DNA of 48,492 nt from Limimaricola cinnabarinus LL-001 (GTDB lineage Bacteria; Pseudomonadota; Alphaproteobacteria; Rhodobacterales; Rhodobacteraceae): positions 1 through 48,492 of the forward strand of contig NZ_BATB01000021.1 of the NCBI RefSeq assembly GCF_000466965.1. The letters run 5' to 3'. Below, in pieces: positions 43,009-48,492 of the stretch; the first letter of the stretch is position 1; each line of letters starts with the position of its first letter. A model generated the notes under the pieces. The model was not told the DNA's origin. It saw nothing but the letters and a program-made list of their open reading frames with translations, and searched no databases. A program made the position numbers and the translations under genes.

Positions 43009-43835
43009 TGGAAGCTCGCCCGAAAGCTCGTTGCGGTCAGCGAGACATGCGCGTCCAGAGGGGGACGCAGCTCGAACGCCTTCGGCGCGCGTGCGAAGTT
43101 GTAGAGACGAAAGAGGTGCCAATCGTCGCGGCGCTCGTTCGCGATCTCGAGCTCGTTGCGCGAGATGTGGAAAGGAGTGCGCTCCCACCCGTTGGTGGTC
43201 TTCACCTCGATGAGGCGCTCCCGGCCTTGGGGCGTGAAGCTGGCGATATCGTAGCCCGCGCCGTCGCCATCCTCCTGCGAGACCCAGCGGACCCGCCCCG
43301 CCAGATCCTCGCGGCCGTTTTGTCGCAGGACATGGATCTCATGGCGAAACACGCGCTCTTCGCCGGCATGGCCCAGGGCGCGGTTGCGCTCATCCCGGCC
43401 GGCCGCGTCGAAACGTCGTGCAATACGCTGTGTGTGCTCGAGATCCTCCGAGGGCGGTGCGTTGCGCAGGGTCGGTGCGACGCCAACTTGGAGCATGGCG
43501 GCCTCGACTATCTGCGGGACGGCCTTGCCATGCAGGGCCGCTTCCCATTCCGGGTGCCGCGCGAGCCATCGGGAGGCGGCCTCTGCGAGCGACATCTGTG
43601 CGTTGAACCGGGGCAGGTAGCCCTTGATGATCGGCAGTCCGAGGCCGAGACAGGCCGCGGACACGTTGCACAGCTTGAACTCGATCGAACCGCGGCTGCG
43701 CCCGATCTGCTGCTGCAAGGCCTTGTTCTGGGCCGCCTTGTTGTAGGGTCGTCCGGACAGCTCATCACTGAGCATTGCGAAGTAAGCCACTACAACGGCG
43801 TCGTTCTCGGCGTCTGACCAATCGCTCGGGTTCAT
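43005..43835 (-). CDS. DUF3883-type PD-(D/E)xK nuclease-like protein
   Basis: 276 residues. The N-terminal half (WSDAENDAVVVAYFAMLSDE, KALQQQIGRSRGSIEFKLCN) looks like a DNA-recognition or HTH-like region. The C-terminal half has the nuclease core: Glu160 (GHAGEERVFRHE), Asp196 (GDGAGYDIASF) and Glu210-x-Lys212 (LIEVKTTNGWERTPFHISRN), the D...ExK pattern of restriction-like endonucleases. It precedes DUF429 in the operon with a 4-bp overlap. Such pairs suggest a two-nuclease restriction or anti-mobile module; this is inference from motifs. Confidence 0.83.
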   Translation of the reverse strand: MNPSDWSDAENDAVVVAYFAMLSDELSGRPYNKAAQNKALQQQIGRSRGSIEFKLCNVSAACLGLGLPIIKGYLPRFNAQMSLAEAASRWLARHPEWEAALHGKAVPQIVEAAMLQVGVAPTLRNAPPSEDLEHTQRIARRFDAAGRDERNRALGHAGEERVFRHEIHVLRQNGREDLAGRVRWVSQEDGDGAGYDIASFTPQGRERLIEVKTTNGWERTPFHISRNELEIANERRDDWHLFRLYNFARAPKAFELRPPLDAHVSLTATSFRASFQ

Positions 43836-44076
43836 GCCGACACGCTACGGCGGGGCAGATCGGGTGTCATCAGGGCTCGTAATTTTAAGAGATGCCATCG
43901 GGTATCCAACCGATCGAAGGGGGCCTTAGAAGCTGTAGCGAACGGCCCTCAGCTGCCATTGAGCATCTCGTGAACCGATGACGGCATTGTGGCCTCATGC
44001 CCTTCGCGAGATTACTTATAGTGCTTTGCCGCTTGGCGCAGGCCACTGGTTGCCGTCCTCAACCAGGCGCACGCCG

Positions 44077-44964
44077 CTATCTCCCGTACGCAAACCTTGG
44101 GGTCCAGGTCTCAATCAATGAGGCTTCTTCTTCGTATGCCTCGTCATCAAGGTCGCCGGCAAGTTCTTCGCTGGAAAGGACGGTAAGGGTGAAGCCGTAA
44201 GCGCCGAGACCAATGACTTCTTCATCCAACGCAAGCCGTCGCCCGCAAGAGAACCATTCAGCAAGACTGGTTTGTCCACAAATCGAGCGTGCGGACCGGA
44301 TGTTTTGGGTATCAGCATTGAACCGCAGGGTATGGGTTCGTGGCAGCGGAGTACCCTTTTTGAGGAATGTGAGCTTGTCGAGCTTTTTGAAGCTTTCAGA
44401 CAAGAACGCATATGCGACCTTGTCGCCGGAACTGACGACGACCGCCATCGGATAGTCGCAACATTCGGCGGCTCTGATGGCAGAGGCCGTGAGCGAGCAC
44501 TCGGCCAGCTGGCTTAGCGCAATGATCCCATCCAGACCGACACGGCTTCCCCCGATAACCTCGCCCACGAGTTTCGACGGCATGAGCAGCCCAGACGCAA
44601 AATGATCCGCCTCAAGCTCTATCGAACTCGTCCCTTGTGAAAACCCGGCCCTGGACATGTGGATCGGAGCAGTCTTCAGAATTTCCTCGGGATGCCCCTC
44701 AAGAAAATAGTGGCCAAGTTCGTGAGCCACGGTGAACCTGCGAAACCCATCGCTCTTGATATCGGTCGCATAGAAGATGCCAACGCTCTCATCATGGAAG
44801 ATGATCCCGCCGCTCACGCCAACCCGGCCGGGATCCTTTGGCTCGACAAAGATGTCTTCGGTCTCCGCAACCGCAAACGGATCAACGGGGAAGGCATCGT
44901 AGCCTTTTTCTTTTGCTTTGAGTTCACCTTGGCGCCGCGCCATATGAATTCGGAATTTGCTCAA
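44077..44964 (-). CDS. ImmA/IrrE-family metallopeptidase
   Basis: 295 residues. Zinc site HELGH with His81, Glu82 and His85 in FTVAHELGHYFLEGH, and downstream ELEADHFASGLLMP, the family's second Glu motif. ImmA/IrrE proteins cleave repressors of the XRE type, and the paired XRE gene overlaps its start (ATGA). With CBASS beginning about 480 bp away on the other strand, a plausible role is to relieve repression on phage or DNA stress. The C-terminal 100 residues (SICGQTSLAEWFSCGRRLAL) have no clear family. Confidence 0.86.
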   Translation of the reverse strand: MSKFRIHMARRQGELKAKEKGYDAFPVDPFAVAETEDIFVEPKDPGRVGVSGGIIFHDESVGIFYATDIKSDGFRRFTVAHELGHYFLEGHPEEILKTAPIHMSRAGFSQGTSSIELEADHFASGLLMPSKLVGEVIGGSRVGLDGIIALSQLAECSLTASAIRAAECCDYPMAVVVSSGDKVAYAFLSESFKKLDKLTFLKKGTPLPRTHTLRFNADTQNIRSARSICGQTSLAEWFSCGRRLALDEEVIGLGAYGFTLTVLSSEELAGDLDDEAYEEEASLIETWTPRFAYGR

Positions 44965-45296
44965 CGACCTGACTTTCTTTGGTTCATGAGATCGATCATC
45001 ATTTGGATGTGTTCCCGGTCGTCATCCGATAAATTTTCTTCACCACGAAAAGCCGTTGTTGCCCCGGCCATGTCGCTGGTCCTGCCGAGCAAGTAGTCTG
45101 ACGTAACGCTCAATGCCTTCGCGAGGGCACGAATGTTTGCAAACGAAGGCTTGCGCCGTTCCTTCTCGAAATGGCCGATTGCTGATGGCTGTAACCCCGT
45201 CTTCGCCGCAAGCTCCGTTTGGTTAATCCCTCGCGCCACTCTGGCTTGACGCAACCTGTCACCGAACCCACCATTGGAATCCGTAGAATTTGACAT
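44961..45296 (-). CDS. XRE-family helix-turn-helix repressor
   Basis: 111 residues from ATG 45296. An HTH_XRE domain occupies residues 10-70 (LRQARVARGINQTELAAKTG, QPSAIGHFEKERRKPSFANI). A flexible acidic tail (GEENLSDDDREHIQMMIDLM) follows and may be the cleavage or dimer part. Overlaps ImmA/IrrE, so they form a repressor-protease pair, and it diverges from CBASS over a leader with inverted repeats. Likely autoregulator and repressor of CBASS. Confidence 0.86.
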   Translation of the reverse strand: MSNSTDSNGGFGDRLRQARVARGINQTELAAKTGLQPSAIGHFEKERRKPSFANIRALAKALSVTSDYLLGRTSDMAGATTAFRGEENLSDDDREHIQMMIDLMNQRKSGR

Positions 45297-45320
45297 GACG
45301 CTCCCGCATGTGTTAGTATG

Positions 45321-45381
45321 ACGATATCGTAGGATACCCGCCGCTTGCTCGCGGCTTCTTTTTTCGCTTTCCATCCTACGA
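45321..45381. promoter_or_regulatory. Operator-like repeats in the XRE/CBASS divergent region
   Basis: Perfect 10-bp palindrome ACGATATCGT at 45321-45330. The 9-mer TCGTAGGAT (45327-45335) recurs as its inverse ATCCTACGA at 45373-45381. These sites lie 25-85 bp from the XRE start and 60-120 bp from the CD-NTase start, so they can serve a repressor shared by both. Arrangement is inferred from symmetry alone. Confidence 0.55.
45340..45364 (+). terminator. Terminator-like hairpin in the CBASS leader (possible attenuator)
   Basis: Stem GCCGC-TTGCTC-GCGGC followed by TTCTTTTTT on the plus strand, about 75 bp upstream of the CD-NTase start and between the two inverted 9-mers. If transcription starts upstream of it, it would stop RNA polymerase before the CBASS genes. 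Confidence 0.55.
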
Positions 45382-45441
45382 AAACGTCAAGAACTGTAAG
45401 ACGGATCAGCGAATCCGTCAAGCCTGAGGGGGCAGAAGAAG

Positions 45442-46803
45442 ATGAATATCAGGACGAGCCTCGAAGACTTCGCCCGCAGCTTGGAGGTCGACCCTGTAGA
45501 AGCTGCGCTGATGGACGTTGCACGTGCCATCCAGATCACCCGCAGTATGCACGACGAAGCCGACCGCCATTTTCGCGGGCTGGCTCAACATGTCGATCGC
45601 CCTGGAAGCCCTCTCGAAGACTTGGTCCTTGAGATCTACCCTTCTGGCAGCTTTGCAATTCACGCCCCGACTCGGTCACGCCTGAAGGCCGACCAGCACG
45701 ACGTTGATGCAGTACTTGAGATCGCGATCGCTCCTGGCACTGACCCGGCGTGGGTGCTCGAACAATTGTACAAAGCGATCAAGGGCGAAAAAGGCAGCAA
45801 GTATTTCGACTATTTGATTGAGAAAAACAGTCGCTGTGTCACGGTTACATACCCGGACGGCGTCACGGTCGATCTGATGCCGGTCGTTCGCATCGATGGG
45901 GCACCAGAACGTGTGGCGACCCTGTTTCACTACAAGCCTGAGACGGACGAGCGGTACCACAAGGAGATCAATCCGAAGGGGTTTGCCGATCACTTCAATG
46001 CTCGCGTCGAGATCAGCGAGGCGTTTCAAAAGCGCTTCGATGCGCGTCGTTACCTCGTCGAGGGCGAAACCTACGCCGAACTGGCCACACGGCTTTTAAA
46101 TGAGACGTCTGGTCTGGCGTTGCAAAAGGCAGATACCCAACCGCTGCCGGTGCATGTCCCGCACGACCAGAAATCGCCTCGCGTGGTTGCCTTACAACTG
46201 ATCAAGAGGTTCCGCGACAAGCGATATCGCAAGCACGACGATCACCGCGGCAAACGCAAACCTCCGGCCGTCATCATCGCAGCGGTCGCAATCGATGCCG
46301 GACCTGCAAACGACAGCTTGGTCGATGAAGTGATTGCGATTGCCAAGCGTATGCGCTGGCAAATTCGCAATGCCGAGCAGAGCCTGCGGTTGCTGGAAGT
46401 TCGCAATCCAGCGCATTACCCGGACCTCTTTACGGATCGCTGGCCTGCTCAGCGGGGCGATCAGCAACTTTGGGCGGCAGACTTGCTGACCCTCATAGAG
46501 CGCCTCGAAAACCTGAAGCGGGTTGGCTTCGATCCGGCGGTCATCCAATCGACGTTCGACGATCTGTTCGGCGAAAAGGCCGGTGAGACCGCGCTGCAGG
46601 CCTATCATCATGCGCAGACTATCCAGCTCGAACATGGCGCGCTCGGCATGACACCGAGCGGGCATTTGAAACCTGCGGCACCAGTTTCGTCCCTGGCCGC
46701 TCCAGCTCTGGGTGCTGGGATCGCATCCGCACCAGGCCTTGTGAGGCCTGCGCGTGCGAATACGAACATGGGGGGTACTGTACCTGATGATAACTGTTGG
46801 TGA
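45442..46803 (+). CDS. CBASS CD-NTase (cyclic oligonucleotide synthase), SMODS-type
   Basis: 453 residues. Nucleotidyltransferase motif G69-S70 in YPSGSFAIHAPTR, metal ligands Asp87-x-Asp89 (QHDVDAVLEI) and third Asp144 (VTVDLMPVVR). A helical C-terminal part follows (VVALQLIKRFRDKRY, PAVIIAAVAIDAG). The tail after residue 400 is Pro/Ala-rich and ends PARANTNMGG...DDNCW, a flexible C-terminus such as CBASS E2/E1 systems conjugate. It makes a cyclic nucleotide signal on phage infection; the product is not known. Overlaps the E2 start. Confidence 0.92.
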   Translation: MNIRTSLEDFARSLEVDPVEAALMDVARAIQITRSMHDEADRHFRGLAQHVDRPGSPLEDLVLEIYPSGSFAIHAPTRSRLKADQHDVDAVLEIAIAPGTDPAWVLEQLYKAIKGEKGSKYFDYLIEKNSRCVTVTYPDGVTVDLMPVVRIDGAPERVATLFHYKPETDERYHKEINPKGFADHFNARVEISEAFQKRFDARRYLVEGETYAELATRLLNETSGLALQKADTQPLPVHVPHDQKSPRVVALQLIKRFRDKRYRKHDDHRGKRKPPAVIIAAVAIDAGPANDSLVDEVIAIAKRMRWQIRNAEQSLRLLEVRNPAHYPDLFTDRWPAQRGDQQLWAADLLTLIERLENLKRVGFDPAVIQSTFDDLFGEKAGETALQAYHHAQTIQLEHGALGMTPSGHLKPAAPVSSLAAPALGAGIASAPGLVRPARANTNMGGTVPDDNCW

Positions 46804-47355
46804 TCAAATTGCGGACATGGTCGATGTCTATCCCGAATGGTCATGCGACCGGCTGAGCCAGCGAACTTGCGTTTGGGAAGGGCATCTGCAGCCACACAGA
46901 ACGATGTACCGGCTGCGGGTAGACTATACGGAACCCCTGCTGCTCGAAGGCAGATCAAACCTGTACCTGCAGCCACTGGTTGAGGTTCTTGAACCGACAT
47001 TGCAAAGGCGTTTCGGCAACGAAGAAGGGTCCTACCGCATGTTTACGTGTCACATCCGCGAACAGAGCGTACGGGGCCATTCCTCTGCCTCTTCGACGAC
47101 GAAGCGGATCAGTGGTCGCCAGATGACCTGATCAGCAATACGACCATTCCCTGGGCGTCCAACTGGCTGAGCTGCTACGAAAGCTGGCTCGCTTCGGGAA
47201 AATGGTTTGGGACCGGGAAACACATCAGAAGTCAGTCAGGCGGGCGATCCAGGTTGGCGGTACTTATGGAGAGATTTTATGGCACAACCTCAATCCCGTC
47301 GCTCGCAGGGCACCATCTTTCACCGTCGAGATCAACTCGAATGGCCCGCAGATGA
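46787..47355 (+). CDS. CBASS E2-like ubiquitin-conjugating-fold protein, one-base frameshift
   Basis: ATG 46787 overlaps the CD-NTase end. The first part (MITVGDQIADMVDVYPEWSC, RLRVDYTEPLLLEGRSNLYL) is followed by a frame loss near 47035. With one more C the chain reads SYPHVYVSHPRTERTGPFLC, then LFDDEADQWSPDD and NTTIPWASNWLSCYESWLAS, the hallmark of bacterial E2-like proteins, with the candidate catalytic Cys in FLCLF. Joined length 189 residues. Type II-short CBASS encodes E2 without E1 or Cap3, and E2 primes the CD-NTase by attaching its C-terminus. It overlaps the patatin start by about 77 bp, so the true end may lie earlier. Confidence 0.78.
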
Positions 47356-48331
47356 TCTTCGCATACTGTCCATTGATGGCGGTGGCATAAAAGGCATTCT
47401 GCCTGCGGCGGTGCTGGCGGAATGCGAGCGTCGTTTCTTGAAGGGTGATTCGGCAGCCAGCTACTTCGACATGATCGCCGGCACTTCAACCGGAGGAATA
47501 ATCGCGCTCGGCATAGCTGCAGGAATGCGCGCCGAGGAGGTTCTCGAAATCTATATGCGCCACGGGTCGGAAATATTTCCTCGGCCTTGGATTCCGCCAA
47601 CTCGAATTGGTCGCGCGATGCGATCCGCTTACCAGTTTGCTCGCGATCTTGCCGTTTATCGATACGACCGCGAACCGTTGGAACGAGCGCTTCGAGATCG
47701 ATTTGGCAACAGGACACTGGGCTCGGTCAATGTGCGTTTGAACATTCCCGCCTTCGATGGTTTCAACGAGGTCAACGTCCTCAAGACCCCGCATCACCCT
47801 GACTTCCGCCTGGACTGGCAGGAAGAACTGGTCAAGGTGGCCTTGGCGACGTCTGCCGCGCCGACATTCTTCTCGACCTACCGAAACGGCACCCGGCACT
47901 ATGCCGATGGCGGTGTTTGGGCGAACAATCCCGTCATGGTGGCGCTGGTGGATGCCATGAGCTGTTTCGACATCGACAGACACAAAATCGAAATCCTGAG
48001 CCTTGGCTGTGGTGATCAAGACCTTCGTATGACTGATGGTCAAATCAAGCGCGGCGGCATGTTCAACTGGAGAACTATTATCGAAAGCGCGATGCACCTG
48101 CAAAGTCAGAACGCCCTCGGACAGGCAGGACTATTGATCGGGCGAGACCGCATGCTTCGTCTGACATCCGCCCCGACGCTTGAACCAATCGGTTTGGATG
48201 ATTTTGTGCGGGCGAATCGTGAACTGCCAGCGCAAGCGAAGAGGCTGGTTGAAGAAAACGCTGAACGCCTTGAAGCGTTTTTCGATGCTAAGCGGTTTCA
48301 AGCGACTTTCTATCATGGCAAGCGGAAATAG
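47279..48331 (+). CDS. CBASS effector: patatin-like phospholipase (CapV-type)
   Basis: 350 residues from ATG 47279 (GGAGAG six bases upstream). Oxyanion-hole motif GGGIKG at 34-39, nucleophile Ser70 in GTSTG (68-72), catalytic Asp210 in HYADGGVWANNP. The protein is soluble. In CBASS, patatin effectors are switched on by the cyclic nucleotide and degrade membrane phospholipids, killing the infected cell. Its place as the third gene after CD-NTase and E2 fits the operon. The C-terminus (AFFDAKRFQATFYHGKRK) is typical of the CapV class. Confidence 0.9.
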   Translation: MAQPQSRRSQGTIFHRRDQLEWPADDLRILSIDGGGIKGILPAAVLAECERRFLKGDSAASYFDMIAGTSTGGIIALGIAAGMRAEEVLEIYMRHGSEIFPRPWIPPTRIGRAMRSAYQFARDLAVYRYDREPLERALRDRFGNRTLGSVNVRLNIPAFDGFNEVNVLKTPHHPDFRLDWQEELVKVALATSAAPTFFSTYRNGTRHYADGGVWANNPVMVALVDAMSCFDIDRHKIEILSLGCGDQDLRMTDGQIKRGGMFNWRTIIESAMHLQSQNALGQAGLLIGRDRMLRLTSAPTLEPIGLDDFVRANRELPAQAKRLVEENAERLEAFFDAKRFQATFYHGKRK

Positions 48332-48374
48332 CGGTACTCGCGGCGTAGATTTTGGCATCACTTGCTGCCTATAG

Positions 48375-48492
48375 CTGAGGTGCTCCCCGGTTTCAGGGCA
48401 CTGACGTAAGCTACGATTTGCTGTCTGCTGATCTTCACCGACGAGGAGATCAGAGATGTCGAAACGCAAGCAGCACGCGCCTGCTTTCAAGG
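48375..48492 (+). mobile_element. Start of an IS3-type insertion sequence, cut by the window end
   Basis: A possible inverted repeat starts near 48375 (TGAGGTGCTCCCCGGTTTCA). An open frame begins 81 bp later with the usual start of an IS3 orfA. Only the first 118 bp are seen, so the family and boundaries are tentative. Confidence 0.45.
48456..48492 (+). CDS. 5' end of an IS3-family orfA transposase gene (cut by window end)
   Basis: AGGAG is about 8 bases before ATG 48456. Twelve codons read MSKRKQHAPAFK, matching the common IS3-family orfA N-terminus. The rest is outside the window. Confidence 0.6.
   Translation, partial: MSKRKQHAPAFK

Noticed and set aside
47202..47390. Third frame over the E2/patatin junction (GGTYGEILWHNLNPVARRAP)
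   Set aside because: No start context or family; the patatin start at 47279 with GGAGAG is better supported. It is kept in mind only because the E2 C-terminus is uncertain.
1..48492. CRISPR array or tRNA/rRNA genes
   Set aside because: No regularly spaced repeats of 23-40 bp with unique spacers, and no RNA-gene signatures were found on reading both strands.

Overview
The window reads as a high-GC alphaproteobacterial accessory region, most likely from a Rhodobacterales-type marine or soil bacterium. The evidence is protein style, HWE/HisKA_2 kinases, DUF1403 and ScpB beside a tyrosine recombinase, and the metal and redox gene content. It looks like a plasmid or genomic island: it carries three IS3-family elements (one nested with an IS1595-family element, one cut by the window end), a tyrosine recombinase, two metal-homeostasis blocks and a defence block. 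I found no rRNA, tRNA or CRISPR array.

Layout. 1-3.2 kb: end of a Gly/Glu-rich protein running in frame into a PKHD-type 2-oxoglutarate dioxygenase, then a YkvA-like protein and a Na+/H+ antiporter. 3.6-8.3 kb: a single-domain response regulator and two divergent PAS-containing HWE/HisKA_2 histidine kinases. 8.3-13.9 kb: an IS3 copy with an IS1595 element inside it, an island of small unknown genes that includes a tandem paralogue pair, and a second IS3 copy. 14.0-17.1 kb: an ArsR-rhodanese regulator diverging from a sterol-desaturase-like hydroxylase and an MFS transporter. 17.7-26.3 kb: one long leftward copper/thiol-redox block (YHS-CopA-type ATPase, CcdA, SCO proteins, Met-rich protein, TlpA/CcmG, cytochrome c, DUF411, beta-propeller). 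26.5-27.2 kb: a CBS protein rich in Cys-Cys pairs and a tiny Met-rich membrane protein. 27.2-35.7 kb: a Zn/Cd-type block (CaCA exchanger, ZntA-type ATPase, ZIP transporter, M23 peptidase, MerR regulator, YnfA, transglutaminase-like protein, CDF exporter). Two near-identical MerR-type promoters inside it probably make a small regulon. 35.8-38.8 kb: two L,D-transpeptidases, a cytochrome remnant and an alpha/beta hydrolase. 39.2-41.8 kb: tyrosine recombinase, DUF1403, ScpB. 41.9-48.3 kb: an overlapping DUF429/DUF3883 nuclease-like pair, an XRE plus ImmA/IrrE pair, and a CBASS operon (CD-NTase, E2-like protein, patatin phospholipase). A new IS3-type element begins at the window end.

How it works together. 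The two metal blocks cover Cu(I) export and periplasmic copper/thiol handling, and Zn/Cd/Pb export with cation exchange. The right-hand 9 kb is a defence cluster next to an integrase, as expected of a mobile island.

A caution that affects the whole annotation: about a dozen otherwise convincing genes are broken by exactly one missing base (one case by one extra base), usually in a short C or G run. In each non-transposon case the two reading frames join into a full-length family member. This looks more like uncorrected indels in the assembly than gene decay. I therefore give the joined extents and mark each break.
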